DNA from: Synergistaceae bacterium
GTDB taxonomy: Bacteria > Synergistota > Synergistia > Synergistales > Aminobacteriaceae
Direction of reading: 5' to 3'
DNA length: 64,000 nucleotides
Assembly: GCA_018436725.1 (NCBI GenBank)
Contig: JAHDKT010000066.1
Coordinates: forward strand, 1 to 64,000
In this document: positions 24,027 through 34,267 of the stretch, one piece after another
Numbering within the stretch: the stretch's first letter is position 1
How the letters are laid out: every line of letters begins with the position of its first letter
The notes under the pieces: model-generated
The model's input: only the letters and a program-made list of their open reading frames with translations
What the model was told of the DNA's origin: nothing
The model's database searches: none
Made by a program: the position numbers and the translations under genes

Positions 24027-24869
24027 CTACCTCTTGATGAACGTCCCCTCCTGAAGCTCGCGGAACGCCAGGTCCAACTCCTCGCGGGTGTTCATCACGA
24101 TCGGGCCGCCCCATGCTATCGGCTCTCCAAGAGGTTTCGCGGCCATCAGAAAAATGCGAGCCCCCTCTTCGGAGGCCTTGGCGCGGAATGCGTTCCCCTT
24201 GTCGAAGAGTACGGCGTGTTTCTCCGCGACGGCCTCCCCGGAAGGGCCGAAGAGCCCCGCGCCCTGAACGATATAGATGAAGAGCGTCGCCCCGGGATCG
24301 GTCTCCAGCAGCCACTCCGCTCCCGGCGCCATCTCCGCGTCGAGGTAGAGGGCGTCCACGTACTCTCCTCTGAAGGCCCCGTACGTCCCCTTGTAGTTCC
24401 CGGAGACGACGCGAATCTTCAGCCCCTCCTCCGCCACCGTCGGGACGTTCTCCCTGATGATGTCGTTGTACTTCGGTTCCGTCATCTTGTCCTTCGCGGG
24501 CAGATTGAGCCAGAGCTGCGTCCCCAGCATCCGCTCGCTCGCCTGCGGCATCTCCTGATGGAGGATGCCCGACCCCGCCGTCATCCACTGGCACTCCCCG
24601 TCGAGGATGCGCCCTTTGTTGCCGAGGCTGTCTCCGTGCGCGATATCGCCCCGGATCAGATAGGTGATCGTCTCGATCCCCCGGTGCGGATGCCACGGGA
24701 AGCCTTTGACGTAGTCCTCGGGGTTCGTCGAGTCGAAGGCGTCCAGCATCAGGAACGGGTCGAAATCCTGCGTGTCGTTGTACCCGACGACACGTACCAG
24801 CTTCACCCCAGCGCCGTCCGTCGCGGGTTTTCCGGTGACGATTCTGCGGATGCTTCGTATTTCGTTCAT
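24027..24869 (-). CDS. Pirin family protein
   Basis: A 280-residue bicupin. The metal site of the N-terminal cupin is complete: His60 and His62 (WHPHRGIET), His104 and Glu106 (GILHQEM). FDPFLMLDAFDS and QLWLNLPAKDKM are typical pirin blocks. Bacterial pirins act as quercetin dioxygenases or modulate metabolic enzymes; which applies is unknown. ATG 24869 has GGAGGGTAACGAGC upstream. Single gene, ended by the terminator at 23970. Confidence 0.93.
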   Translation of the reverse strand: MNEIRSIRRIVTGKPATDGAGVKLVRVVGYNDTQDFDPFLMLDAFDSTNPEDYVKGFPWHPHRGIETITYLIRGDIAHGDSLGNKGRILDGECQWMTAGSGILHQEMPQASERMLGTQLWLNLPAKDKMTEPKYNDIIRENVPTVAEEGLKIRVVSGNYKGTYGAFRGEYVDALYLDAEMAPGAEWLLETDPGATLFIYIVQGAGLFGPSGEAVAEKHAVLFDKGNAFRAKASEEGARIFLMAAKPLGEPIAWGGPIVMNTREELDLAFRELQEGTFIKR

Positions 24870-24963
24870 AGCTCGTTACCCTCCTTCGGAAACATCGTAT
24901 GCCGGTTGCGAACCGGGCATTCCTTTGTTCGTGGAAGCGCTTTGAAAAAGAGAACGGGTTCCC

Positions 24964-26565
24964 CTACAGCTCCCGGACGATGCGCCGGATGATGTCGGGG
25001 ACGACCCGCTCCACGTCGGGCATGTAGACGCGCTCCGTCCACTGATGGCAGTCGCGGCAGCGCGGACCGAGGCAGTAGGCCGGGATGTTCAGCGTCGCGA
25101 TGGCGTCGAACGGAATGGCGTACAGCGAGTCCGGGACGGCCATGTTCTCCATGACGCTCTTCTCCGCCTGCGGATCGGTGCACGACATGTAGCTGATGTC
25201 GGCCATCCCCGGAAGGTACGGCTGCGCCGTCAGCTTCAGCCCGTGCCGCGCCGCCTCCGCCGTCATGCTGCGGAGGAAGCCGTCCGTCTTCTTGTCCAGG
25301 TGGTTGTTGCTGATGGCCGGATAGTAGGGCGGGACGAGCCCCACGGTCACGAACGGCTCCTCGATGAGCGAGCATCTCGCCATCTCCTGCATGTACGCGC
25401 CCCCGGCGTCCTGAAGCGTGAGTTCTCCGAGAAGGACGCTCCGCGACAGCTCGTGGACGAGGCGCTCCCGGATGCTTTCGAAGTCCGAACGCGCACGCCG
25501 CGCATGCTCCTCAAGCTCCTTGAGCGACAGGACGAGCGGACGAAGCGGCAGCCTCGATTCCTCGCGGACCAGTCCGCGGTCCCGCGCGGCGTCGAACGCC
25601 CGGTCGTAGCGTTCGATGACGGTCCAAAACGACGCCTCGCAGATGGCGCGTATCTTCGCGAGGATGTCCGGAGCCGCTCCCTCGCCCAGGAAGAGGATGT
25701 TGACCCCGGCCACGGCGTACTCCGGAAGGGAGACGTCGTAGGTCGTTTTCAGGTCCTTCATGATCTGCACGGCGGGAGGCTGTGTCGCCATCCCGAGGTC
25801 CTCCGTCATCAGGTCGGGGTTCAGGTCGATGTTGCGAGCGATCTCGGCGATCATGCCGGCGGCGTTCAGCCCCTCCACGTTCTGGGCGCAGTGGGCCAGC
25901 TTCCCCCTGGCCAGGATGGTGGGGAGAATCTTTCCGGTTCCCCCTCCGTAGACGGTGAACGCGCCCTCTTCGACGGCCGTGATCTGAGGCTCGGTGATCA
26001 GGCAGACGCGGTAGTCCAGCCCGAAGCGCTCCTGCAGACGCAGCAGCAGCGGCATCATCGCCCGGCATCCTGCGGAGACGTTCTCCTCGTCGCAGACGGC
26101 CGTGAAAAGAATGTTGGGTTCCGGGTCCTCGACCGTGAACAGCGCGTGCAGATTGATGGCCACTCCCGCCTTCATGTCCGCCACGCCCCTGCCGAAGAGC
26201 CAGTCGCCGTCCCGGAGGTCCTTTTTCACCCGTTCGTCGCCGAGGCCCAGTTCAAGCATCCGCGCCTTCAGACGGTCCGGGCGCAGCGCGCACTCCTTCA
26301 GTCCGCCGTAGCAGTCGATCTCGACGGCGTCGTAGTGTCCCGAGAGGATGATGGTCTTGTCGGAGCGCCCCCGCCGCAGCGCCCAGACCAGCGGCCGCTG
26401 CATGACGTCGTCGGTTTCGATGCCGCAGTACTCCGGAAACTCGGTAAAGTAGGGGTGTTCGTGGATCGTCCTGTGGATTTTATGGCCGAGCAACGCCTCC
26501 ATCGGCGTCCCGGTGTCGCTTTGGACGGAGGTCAGTTCGAGCAGGATCTCTTTAATGTCGTTCAT
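24964..26565 (-). CDS. M20-family metallohydrolase, RocB-like
   Basis: A 533-residue member of the M20 peptidase family, longer than the usual 400 residues and close in size and blocks to RocB, linked to arginine use. It reads LSGHYDAVEI (metal-binding His-x-Asp), GRGVADMKAGVAINL (second metal Asp), CDEENVSAGCRAMM (catalytic Glu region) and LITEPQ. The long C-terminal part lacks known motifs. Substrate unknown, an arginine- or peptide-derived amide is plausible. It stands alone between pirin and a divergent reductase gene. Confidence 0.8.
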   Translation of the reverse strand: MNDIKEILLELTSVQSDTGTPMEALLGHKIHRTIHEHPYFTEFPEYCGIETDDVMQRPLVWALRRGRSDKTIILSGHYDAVEIDCYGGLKECALRPDRLKARMLELGLGDERVKKDLRDGDWLFGRGVADMKAGVAINLHALFTVEDPEPNILFTAVCDEENVSAGCRAMMPLLLRLQERFGLDYRVCLITEPQITAVEEGAFTVYGGGTGKILPTILARGKLAHCAQNVEGLNAAGMIAEIARNIDLNPDLMTEDLGMATQPPAVQIMKDLKTTYDVSLPEYAVAGVNILFLGEGAAPDILAKIRAICEASFWTVIERYDRAFDAARDRGLVREESRLPLRPLVLSLKELEEHARRARSDFESIRERLVHELSRSVLLGELTLQDAGGAYMQEMARCSLIEEPFVTVGLVPPYYPAISNNHLDKKTDGFLRSMTAEAARHGLKLTAQPYLPGMADISYMSCTDPQAEKSVMENMAVPDSLYAIPFDAIATLNIPAYCLGPRCRDCHQWTERVYMPDVERVVPDIIRRIVREL

Positions 26566-26771
26566 CGGTCGTCTCCTCGGAGCTGAATATCGATGTTCTA
26601 TGTACGGAGTGTAGCATACAAACAGCCGAAGCGCACACTCTTTTCCGAGGAGGCGCTATCGTGTATTCTATGATCACGGCGGCGGACGGGAACGCTTCGT
26701 CCGCTTTCATTCGCGGATGCCGCGCAGTTTGCAGTATACTCTATCCGACCATATCTGAAGGAGATGATGCC

Positions 26772-27302
26772 ATGCGCTACATCGCACTGCTCGGGAGTCC
26801 CAGGAAGGACGGAAACACGGCCGCTCTGCTCGCCTCGTTCCTCGAAGGCGCGGCCTCGAAAGGGCATACGGGAAAGAGCGTGTACCTCCACGAAAAAAAG
26901 ATTTTTCCGTGCTCGGGGTGCAACGCCTGTAAGAAAGAAGGGAAGTGCGTCCTTTCCGACGACATGACCGACCTCTACCCCCTCGTCGAGGAGGCCGACG
27001 TCATCGTCCACGCCTTCCCGGTCTACTGGTGGGCGTCGCCTGCGCAGACGAAGCTCTTCCAGGACAGGCTCTACGCGATGGACTACGCGCATTTCAAGGG
27101 AAAGCAGCTCTTCCTGCTGATGACCTACGGCGGCGAGGATCCCAACTCCGGCCCGCGCCTCTGCGAACAGTCCTACCGCGACATCTGCGAGTTTCTGGAC
27201 ATGCGGTTCCGCGACTGCATCGGCGTCTGTTCCGGGACCACGCCCGTCCGAGAGAATAAGCGCGCCCTCGAAAGGGCGTTCCTCGCGGGCGCGTCGATCT
27301 AA
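26772..27302 (+). CDS. Flavodoxin-like NAD(P)H-dependent oxidoreductase with CxxC motif
   Basis: A 176-residue FMN-binding protein of the iron-sulfur flavoprotein/NADPH-dependent FMN reductase type. The phosphate-binding loop GSPRKDGNTAALL (about 8-20) and the FPVYWWASPAQTKLFQDRL block are standard; PCSGCNACKKEGKCVL (about 45-60) gives a Cys-x-x-Cys-x-x-Cys cluster common in anaerobic members. ATG 26772 has GAAGGAG upstream. Single gene; likely an electron-transfer or detoxifying reductase. Confidence 0.9.
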   Translation: MRYIALLGSPRKDGNTAALLASFLEGAASKGHTGKSVYLHEKKIFPCSGCNACKKEGKCVLSDDMTDLYPLVEEADVIVHAFPVYWWASPAQTKLFQDRLYAMDYAHFKGKQLFLLMTYGGEDPNSGPRLCEQSYRDICEFLDMRFRDCIGVCSGTTPVRENKRALERAFLAGASI

Positions 27303-27476
27303 AGGCGAGGCCGGGAGCTACGAGGCGCGTGAAGAAGCGCCGGGAAGCATATCATATCCATCCTGTGCGGGGGTGTTACGAGATCGCGGAGCAGAGTTCG
27401 TCGTAGTGAATGGCGAGTAAGGCGGCGGTATCCGTGCATCCGATTTCCCGTGGTGTAATAAAGGAGGATTCTCGTT

Positions 27477-28367
27477 ATGTTCAAAAAGATATGTTTCGCG
27501 GTGTGCGTTTCCTTTCTTCTTTGCGGCGCTCCGGTTTCGGCGAACGAGTGGGTCGACATGGGCCCATTGGATGGGTCGGCCGAGGGACATATCTGGTCGA
27601 AAGTCGTCGACCAGGTCGGAAATACTCGGGGACGCAACGAAATATGGAGCGTCGCACTGTCGGCGAAGGCGCATATCGAGTTCATCGTGAAATGCCCCGA
27701 CCCGTACTCTCTGGAGGTCCGCGTACAATGGAAGGGCGAGTACGGCGATCTTCTCGAATGGACGCTTGAACGGGATGTAGAAGGATTCCGCAGTAAGTTT
27801 GAAAACTGGAGTCCGGAAAAACAGCGCGATATACGGGTCGTCGTCTTTTCCCGCAAACCCTCGACCGATCAGCGCTACCAACTGACGGCGAATCTCTTCG
27901 GGCAGGATGGAAAGCTTCTCCCGAAGGACACTCGCTCGTCGGACGGCGGGCAGGTCAATTTGGCTTTGGGAATGCCGGCAGCGCAAAGCAGCACCTACGC
28001 CGGTACAGGCGTCGACCAGGGGGCGCATCATGCTGTCGACGGAAAGACACGCGGCCGCGATCCGCATGACCTGATCCATACCAATTACGAAAAAAATCCC
28101 TGGTGGCGGGTGGATCTTGGGAAAAGCCGCTCGATCGAGCGGATAAAGATCTTCAATCGAACCAACCCCGGAGTGCAATCCAATCTGGATCTTGAACTGC
28201 TGGTCAGTAAGGATGGGCAGAGCTGGAACAGTGTGTACACGCATAATCGAACGATTTTTGAAGTCCTCGATGTTTCCGTAGGAGGGAGCGGTCGTTATGT
28301 AATGGTCCGTCTGAACTCCGAACGCGATGCCCTGCAGCTTTACGAAATCGAAGTCTGGGGTCGATAG
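27477..28367 (+). CDS. Secreted protein with C-terminal F5/8-type C (discoidin) domain
   Basis: A 296-residue exported protein. The signal peptide is MFKKICFAVCVSFLLCGAPV then SANE. Residues about 155-296 form a discoidin domain: NLALGMPAAQSSTY, ATDG-like HAVDGKTRG, WWRVDLGKSRSIERIKIFNR, and a final ALQLYEIEVWGR, all hallmarks of galactose- or fucose-binding lectin domains. The N-terminal 130 residues are not recognised. It could bind host or polymer glycans. AAAGGAGGA precedes ATG 27477; a terminator follows. Confidence 0.85.
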   Translation: MFKKICFAVCVSFLLCGAPVSANEWVDMGPLDGSAEGHIWSKVVDQVGNTRGRNEIWSVALSAKAHIEFIVKCPDPYSLEVRVQWKGEYGDLLEWTLERDVEGFRSKFENWSPEKQRDIRVVVFSRKPSTDQRYQLTANLFGQDGKLLPKDTRSSDGGQVNLALGMPAAQSSTYAGTGVDQGAHHAVDGKTRGRDPHDLIHTNYEKNPWWRVDLGKSRSIERIKIFNRTNPGVQSNLDLELLVSKDGQSWNSVYTHNRTIFEVLDVSVGGSGRYVMVRLNSERDALQLYEIEVWGR

Positions 28368-28404
28368 AAAGTAACCCGTGCGCACTCCGGCTGAACGGTA
28401 TCGG

Positions 28405-28432
28405 CCCCGCTCTCCGCGGGGGTAGTTTTTTT
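28405..28432 (+). terminator. Intrinsic terminator after the discoidin gene
   Basis: CCCCGC-TCTCC-GCGGGG hairpin (28405-28421 arms) followed by GTAGTTTTTTT. Confidence 0.85.
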
Positions 28433-28506
28433 GACTGGAGGTGGAGAGTGTCCGCGGAAGGAAGCTATTTTTCCCGTTCTGCGGGACGGATCAAGGAGGG
28501 GAAACC

Positions 28507-29265
28507 ATGTTCTTACGGAGAAGATGTGTACTCGCGTTTTTTTTGCTTCTCGTATTGCTTCTTGTCCCCGCGGGCGGCGCGTATTGCTCCGGCGCGCCGT
28601 CGCGGGAGCAGCTGCTCGAACGGCCGGCCGCGGGAGTGATCGCGGGCGCCAACGTCAATGTCCGGGACCGCCCATCGACCAAGGGAAAGAGCCTCGGGCG
28701 GCTGGGGGAGGACGGATACTGGGAGGAGCTTGTCGTCGTGGACGCCGCTCCGGGGGAGGACGGGCAGATCTGGTACAAGATCCTCTCCGAGAAGCTGGGC
28801 GAGGGGTGGATGCACGGCCGCTTCCTCCGCTTCGAGGGGCTCGACGACCCGCTGGGGCGCTTCTTCATGACGCTCCGGAGGGATTTCGGGATCAACCCGG
28901 CGATGGCGGAACGTCGGCTGGGGAAGCCTCTGAAGACCGAACGGAAGACCTTCCGCCCGGAGGACTACCCGGAGGACGTGACGTCTGTCGACCTGCGCTA
29001 CCCCGGCGGAAGCGTCGTCTTCTGGATCATGCGGAAAGTCCCCTTCCTGGTGGAAGCGGACTTCGAGAAGGACGTCGCGTTCGGCCCGATCGCCTTCGGC
29101 GACGGCCCGGAGAAGGTGGAGCGTCTGCTCGGCGATCCGCACGAGGTGCGCAACCGCGTCTGGACGTACCATTCCGGGATGCGGCGGGTGCATATCGGCT
29201 TCGGCCTCGGCCCGAACGGCGAGGCCGCGGTGAACCGCCTGATCTTCGAGAGGGACGCGTACTGA
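28507..29265 (+). CDS. Secreted SH3-domain protein
   Basis: A 252-residue exported protein: basic start (MFLRRR), hydrophobic core (AFFLLLVLLLVPAGGAYC) and then a bacterial SH3 domain (VIAGANVNVRDRPSTKGKSL ... GEGWMHGRFLRFEG, about 45-115) that usually binds cell-wall peptides. The Cys after GGAY could be a lipobox-like site, though a strict lipobox is not evident. The C-terminal half (FGDGPEKVERLLGDPHEVRN) recalls SmpA/OmlA-like repeats but is uncertain. ATG 28507 has AAGGAGGGG upstream. Confidence 0.8.
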   Translation: MFLRRRCVLAFFLLLVLLLVPAGGAYCSGAPSREQLLERPAAGVIAGANVNVRDRPSTKGKSLGRLGEDGYWEELVVVDAAPGEDGQIWYKILSEKLGEGWMHGRFLRFEGLDDPLGRFFMTLRRDFGINPAMAERRLGKPLKTERKTFRPEDYPEDVTSVDLRYPGGSVVFWIMRKVPFLVEADFEKDVAFGPIAFGDGPEKVERLLGDPHEVRNRVWTYHSGMRRVHIGFGLGPNGEAAVNRLIFERDAY

Positions 29266-29307
29266 AGATGAAGAGGCGTCGGGATTTTTCCCGACGCTTC
29301 TTCATCT
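29266..29307 (+). terminator. Long hairpin after the SH3-domain gene
   Basis: Arms 29266-29284 and 29289-29307 pair over 19 bases with one G-T wobble and a TTTT loop. It has no downstream T-tract but directly follows the stop at 29265, so a terminator or RNA-stabilising role is likely. Confidence 0.6.
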
Positions 29308-29660
29308 GTAAGGGGAAAATCCACGGTAGCTTGAGAAGGCGCGTTTTCCGGTCTTGCGTTCAGGCCCGGGGATGTCTGCCAAGAGGGCGAGGATCGTGGC
29401 GTTGATATTCCGCGACGCTGCGGGGAAGCGCCCGTTGTGTACGATCCCTTCGATGCTACAGGCCGCCGCCCCGATCCGCTCCCGATTCACGCTCCCGCTC
29501 ATCCGTTCGATCGCCGCCCGCTATTTTTTCCCAAAAAGATTGACCTGCAACCGTTACGCAACGCGAATCAAGCCGCAATACTTTCGCAACACTCCTATGC
29601 TATTGTTCATTCAAAACTTTTCCACCAGGGTCTTTTTCGAAAGCGGGGAGTGAATGAGAA
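29308..29660. other. Intergenic region before a chemoreceptor gene
   Basis: No supported gene. A 66-codon minus-strand frame (29302..29502; IGAAACSIEGIVHNGRFPAA in its middle) reads protein-like and could be a gene fragment I do not recognise. No clear sigma-70 or sigma-28 promoter was found for the chemoreceptor. Confidence 0.4.
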
Positions 29661-31760
29661 ATGAAATTTTCCCGAAGCATCGGAGGAAGGATCATGCTGC
29701 TTGCCGGAGGGGCTTCGGCCCTCCTTATGGCGGTTGTGGTAGCGGTCGTGTACTTCACGCTGCCGGACATTCTTCTGCGGAGAGTGCTGGACGGAGAGGC
29801 CAGGATCTCCGTGGAGAGCAAGCGTGATGAAATAGCGCAGTGGTTTTCGAATCTCGAACCCGTCGTGCGCGCAGGCAGCGCGTTGCGCGCCGAGACGTTG
29901 AAGACGATGGACGAGGAGTCGCTCAACGCGATCCTCCTGAGCACTCTCGAACGGGTTCCGTCGGTCTTCGGCATGGCTTTCGGTCTGCACGGCGGGGTAG
30001 CTCCCGGATACGATTCCCACGTCATGTTCTACGCCTTCCGCGATCAGGAACGACAAGGGAAACCCGCAGTATGGGACATGGATTTCGAATACAACAAGGA
30101 TATCCCAACCTACGAATGGTTCGCCGCTCCCCTTGCCGCGAACTCCTCTCTCTGGACGGACGTCTACTTCGACGAAGGCGCCGGGAACGTCTGGATGATC
30201 ACGTTCTCCAGCCCCGTACGGCGCGACGGACGAATCGCGGGCGTCGCGACCATCGATGTCGATCTGAGCCAGATACACGGCATTCTGGAGGAAACGATGG
30301 GCGCCTCCGGGCGCTATTTACTTCTGGATCGTTCAGGCCGTTTTCTCTACAACCCTCTTGCCAAGGGGAAGGCTACGATTCAAGAGTACCTTGCCGGATC
30401 GGGAGCGGATGCGCGCGACGTCATGAAGCCGGAATTCGGAATGGTCGCCGGGGAATTCTCGGGCGCGCTGAAATACCTGTTGCATATCCCGGTGGAAAAT
30501 CAGAAGTGGACGCTTCTTATGGAGGTCGATCGGTCGGAGCTGCTCGCTCCGGTGACTGCGCTTCGGACGCGCATCGTGCTCCTGGGGGGAGTCGGCCTCC
30601 TCGCGGTGTTGTTGCTCGCGTGGTGGACGGGGAAGCGAATCGCCGCTTCTTTGAAGAAACTTGTCGCGCTTGCGGAGAGAGCGAGGGACGGGGATCTCTC
30701 GATCACGGAAGAACTGTTCGTATCGGATACCCGCGATGAAATCGGTCTGCTGGCCGAATCCTTCTCTTCCATGGTGGCGACGCAACGCGAGATGGTGCGC
30801 GGTCTCAAACGGAAGGCGTCGCATCTGCACGCGCTCTCCGAGGAGACCGCCGCCTCGACTGAAGAGGTCACCAACGCGGCGAACGAGATAAGCGAGAGTA
30901 ACGCCGAATTGGCCGAGCAGACACGCAAAGGGCGCGCCAACGCGCTCGAGTCGTCGCAGATTCTTCTTGAAATGAGCAGTTTGATTCAGATCGCCCGATA
31001 TTTCGCAGCGAAGGCCGATGAAAATTCGGCCGGTATGACGGAGGCCGCCTCGCGAGGTTTGGACAGAGTCCGCAGAGCGATCGACCATATGAGGGACATA
31101 CAGTCCTCCGTCGAAGAGACGGAGTCTCTGCTCTCGCAATTGGACGCCTATTCCCAGCGTATCGGCGTCGTGGGCGATACCATTACCGGACTTGCGGACC
31201 AGACGAATCTTCTTGCGTTGAACGCTGCGATCGAGGCTGCGCGCGCGGGAGAGGCGGGCCGAGGTTTCGCCGTCGTCGCCGAAGAGGTTCGAAAGCTGGC
31301 GGAGCAGTCGCAGCGAGGGGCCGGGGAGGTTGCGGAGCTTGTGGGCAAGATACTGGAGGGAACCCGTTCCGCAGTGCTTTCGATGCGCGCCGGCAGAGAG
31401 GGCGTCGAAGAAGGAGTCTCTCTCGTCAATACCGCGGGCGATGCTTTGGAGCAGCTCGACGGCGCGGTCCGGAGTTCCTTGGACGATCTTCGGAGGATCA
31501 TCGCCACGACGGGAGAGGATGTCGCCCAGTCGGAGAAGATCATCTCCCTCATCGACACCACCGCCGGCGTGATGGAGATCACCGACGGGCATGTCCGCAG
31601 TCTTGCCGCATCCATGCAGGAGACGGCCTCGGCGATGGAGAGCGTCGCGACGGGCGCGCAGGAGGTCAGCGAGACGTCCGAAGAACTGAAAGGAATGACC
31701 GAACGTTTCCGTGTGGATGCGGAAGACGAGTCTTGTTGCAAAGCCTTGGCCTTGCGATGA
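29661..31760 (+). CDS. Methyl-accepting chemotaxis protein (dCache, HAMP, MCP signal)
   Basis: A 699-residue transmembrane receptor that would control CheA. The first membrane helix is at about 11-33 ([20 protein letters not shown]), a dCache-type periplasmic sensor fills about 35-290 ([36 protein letters not shown]), the second helix is at about 300-320, then HAMP ([20 protein letters not shown]) and the coiled-coil signal domain with the conserved tip [20 protein letters not shown] then [20 protein letters not shown]. No C-terminal CheR-docking pentapeptide is seen. The dCache fold suggests an amino-acid-type ligand by analogy. Confidence 0.95.
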   Translation: MKFSRSIGGRIMLLAGGASALLMAVVVAVVYFTLPDILLRRVLDGEARISVESKRDEIAQWFSNLEPVVRAGSALRAETLKTMDEESLNAILLSTLERVPSVFGMAFGLHGGVAPGYDSHVMFYAFRDQERQGKPAVWDMDFEYNKDIPTYEWFAAPLAANSSLWTDVYFDEGAGNVWMITFSSPVRRDGRIAGVATIDVDLSQIHGILEETMGASGRYLLLDRSGRFLYNPLAKGKATIQEYLAGSGADARDVMKPEFGMVAGEFSGALKYLLHIPVENQKWTLLMEVDRSELLAPVTALRTRIVLLGGVGLLAVLLLAWWTGKRIAASLKKLVALAERARDGDLSITEELFVSDTRDEIGLLAESFSSMVATQREMVRGLKRKASHLHALSEETAASTEEVTNAANEISESNAELAEQTRKGRANALESSQILLEMSSLIQIARYFAAKADENSAGMTEAASRGLDRVRRAIDHMRDIQSSVEETESLLSQLDAYSQRIGVVGDTITGLADQTNLLALNAAIEAARAGEAGRGFAVVAEEVRKLAEQSQRGAGEVAELVGKILEGTRSAVLSMRAGREGVEEGVSLVNTAGDALEQLDGAVRSSLDDLRRIIATTGEDVAQSEKIISLIDTTAGVMEITDGHVRSLAASMQETASAMESVATGAQEVSETSEELKGMTERFRVDAEDESCCKALALR

Positions 31761-31844
31761 GCTTCGTCGATCTGCACCTTGAGAGCTGCGGCGCGATCGC
31801 AGTCGGAGAACTGGTGTTCCGTGCATGAAAGGCAGGCGATAACG

Positions 31845-32543
31845 ATGTTCGGAGTCGTTTTATTGAATGCGGCTTTGGGCCGCTTCACGATACTCTGCAG
31901 GCGGGAGGCCGAAATCAGGCGTACTGTGCATTCCGACGAATGCTGCGTCGTCTGTGTCAAGGAAAGCGGCAATATCCCTCGTGTCGCGACCCCGCTTCTG
32001 AGTTCGGCGAATCTACCTCGGACGGGACTTTTTCAACCCCTGGGAGATATCGACAAATACGGAGGCGGGCGATATCGGTCCGACGATTTCGAGTTTTTGA
32101 TCGTCGGGAAAAACGACTTCAGAGACGACGATGTTCCGTATAATGTTTTCTTGAGCCTGTGCGCCGTCGTCGAGCGCGGAACCGCGCTCGAAACAGCGGA
32201 GCTTCAGGTGAATATGCTCGGCGGGATATCGTTGGTGAACTGCTTCAAAGCCTCCCTGCCGAACGGCTTGGTTTTGAACGAGGAGAATCTGGGGCTTGTC
32301 TCCGGCGACGGGAGCTGGTATCTCGACAGAGTCAACGAAAGGATCGAACTTCGTGTTCCTTCGAAGATGAGAAGCTTTTCGGAGTCGTTTTTTAAAGGCA
32401 AAATCCAGCTTCCTGCAACCAATCAAGGAGTTCCCGTGATCTTCGGCAGGTCCGAGAACAGGCTTCGTCTTTTTATAAACAGGGCGGGGATTGCGATTCG
32501 CGAAAAGAAGGCGAGAAGGACGTCGTCGTATTCTTCGATCTGA
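31845..32543 (+). CDS. Hypothetical protein between chemoreceptor and HD-GYP genes
   Basis: A 232-residue protein that I do not recognise. It starts MFGVVLLNAALGRFTILCRR and contains DDFEFLIVGKNDFRDDDVPY and FGRSENRLRLFINRAGIAIR. It has three cysteines near the N-terminus (DECCVVCVK) and no signal peptide or membrane helix. ATG 31845 has a poor Shine-Dalgarno, GGCAGG. It lies 85 bases after the receptor and 19 before the HD-GYP gene, so co-transcription with the phosphodiesterase is likely. Confidence 0.6.
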   Translation: MFGVVLLNAALGRFTILCRREAEIRRTVHSDECCVVCVKESGNIPRVATPLLSSANLPRTGLFQPLGDIDKYGGGRYRSDDFEFLIVGKNDFRDDDVPYNVFLSLCAVVERGTALETAELQVNMLGGISLVNCFKASLPNGLVLNEENLGLVSGDGSWYLDRVNERIELRVPSKMRSFSESFFKGKIQLPATNQGVPVIFGRSENRLRLFINRAGIAIREKKARRTSSYSSI

Positions 32544-32562
32544 GCGGCTTGGAGATCCCGTC

Positions 32563-34158
32563 ATGAAGGGGGGTGTGGTCTTGTTCATGAACGAGGTTCC
32601 GAATGCCGCCGGGCAAAAGCGAGCCGAACTCCTCTGGAGAGCGCAGTACGCCATCGCGGACAAAACGGCGACTGCCGGAACGCTTGTGGAAGTGTTCGAG
32701 ACGGTGCGTGCGGCGCTTTCCGACCTGATGGACACGGCGAATTTCTTCATCGCCGAATTCGACGAGGCGACGGGGATGCTGTTCGCACAGCGGCAGTTCG
32801 GGCGGGACGAAAGAGTATTCCCCGCGCGATGGCCATGCGAGCGCTCTTTGGGCGGAAGGGTCATTGTAAAAAAGGAGCCGGTCCTGCTCCCGAAATCGGA
32901 GATACTCGAGCTGATCCGCGACAATGCTGTGGAACTCGTCGGGCCGCTTCCAGAAGTGTGGATAGGGGTTCCGTTGCTCAACAGCGAGCGAGTTTTTGGA
33001 GTCATGGTCGTCCAAAGCTACGACGATCCGACGGCCTACGACCAGGAAAGCGCGGAGATCCTGCGAACGGTGGCGAATCAGCTCAGCGTTTATATGGAAA
33101 AGAAGCGAGCGGAGGAATATCTGCGAGAAGGGGAAGCGATATTCAGGACGTTTTTCGAACAAAACAGCGTAGGCTTCTCCATAGCGGACGCCTGGGGGGA
33201 ATGGCGGCTCTTCAACGACAAAGTATGCGAGATCACCGGTTATTCGCGCGAGGTGTTCGAAACTCTGAACTGGAAAGATATCACGCCCCCGGAGGATTTC
33301 GAACGGGAGAAGGCGTTGCTTGAAGATATGATCACCGGAAAGACGGATACCTACTCCATCGAAAAACGTTGTGTGCGCGCCGACGGTTCGTTGACGGACA
33401 TAACGGTCTCCGCGAGGATAATCGGCGAACGAAGCGGGGGGATGGGGTGCTATGCGTTCATCATTCAGGACATATCCGAGCGAAAAAGGGCGGAACGGGA
33501 ACTTCAACGCCATCAGGAAGCGCTCATCGGCAGCATGGCCATTCTGGCGGAACATCGCGACCACGGGACGGGGGAGCATATACGGCGAACCAAGGAGTAC
33601 GTGCGGAAGCTGCTCGAATGCTCCGGAGGGGAGCTACTCTATCCGCCGGAACATGTTTCGCTTTTATGGCAGGCGGCCATTCTGCACGATATCGGCAAGG
33701 TCGGCGTTCCGGACAGTATTTTGCTGAAACCGGGAAGGCTTACGCCCGAGGAGTTCGAGATAGTCAAACGACATACGGTGATAGGTTCGGACGTGCTTAT
33801 GGCTGCCGCGAAAATCTTAGGAGAGGCTCCTTTTATCGCCTATGCGCAGCAGATCATAGAGTTTCATCACGAAAAATGGGACGGCTCCGGCTATCCGCAT
33901 GGACTCAAAGGGGAGGAAATCCCTTTCATAGCCAGAGTGATGGCCGTCGCGGACGTCTACGACGCGCTCGTCACGGAACGCCCATACAAAAAGCCCGTTT
34001 CTCACGAAGAGGCCGTGGCCGTCATTGCGGAGGGCGCTGGAAATCATTTCGATCCTCGCCTTGTGGACGCTTTCCTTGCATGCGCCGACGAATTCAAACG
34101 CATATCGCGGACCGGAAACCCGGAGTGTCCGACATGTGCGAAACGTTCGCCCGATTGA
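32563..34158 (+). CDS. GAF-PAS-HD-GYP cyclic-di-GMP phosphodiesterase
   Basis: A 531-residue cytosolic sensor enzyme. A GAF domain occupies about 20-180 (VWIGVPLLNSERVFGVMVVQ), a PAS domain about 190-320 (IFRTFFEQNSVGFSIADAWG, CYAFIIQDISERKRAE), and an HD-GYP domain the rest: His375-Asp376 of the HDIGK motif, HHEKWDGSGYPHGLKGEEIP with G443-Y444-P445, and YDALVTERPYKK. All catalytic residues look intact, so it should degrade c-di-GMP. ATG 32563 (GGAG eight bases upstream) is preferred over ATG 32587. Its place between chemoreceptors suggests a motility or surface-attachment role. Confidence 0.93.
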   Translation: MKGGVVLFMNEVPNAAGQKRAELLWRAQYAIADKTATAGTLVEVFETVRAALSDLMDTANFFIAEFDEATGMLFAQRQFGRDERVFPARWPCERSLGGRVIVKKEPVLLPKSEILELIRDNAVELVGPLPEVWIGVPLLNSERVFGVMVVQSYDDPTAYDQESAEILRTVANQLSVYMEKKRAEEYLREGEAIFRTFFEQNSVGFSIADAWGEWRLFNDKVCEITGYSREVFETLNWKDITPPEDFEREKALLEDMITGKTDTYSIEKRCVRADGSLTDITVSARIIGERSGGMGCYAFIIQDISERKRAERELQRHQEALIGSMAILAEHRDHGTGEHIRRTKEYVRKLLECSGGELLYPPEHVSLLWQAAILHDIGKVGVPDSILLKPGRLTPEEFEIVKRHTVIGSDVLMAAAKILGEAPFIAYAQQIIEFHHEKWDGSGYPHGLKGEEIPFIARVMAVADVYDALVTERPYKKPVSHEEAVAVIAEGAGNHFDPRLVDAFLACADEFKRISRTGNPECPTCAKRSPD

Positions 34159-34267
34159 GGTGCTCGGCGTTGCGAACGTGTTGCATTCACGATAAAAAAC
34201 GCACGAATCCCCGTTACACTCTTGTGCTACATTGCTCCCGATGGAAACTATTTCGAGGAGGAGGACC

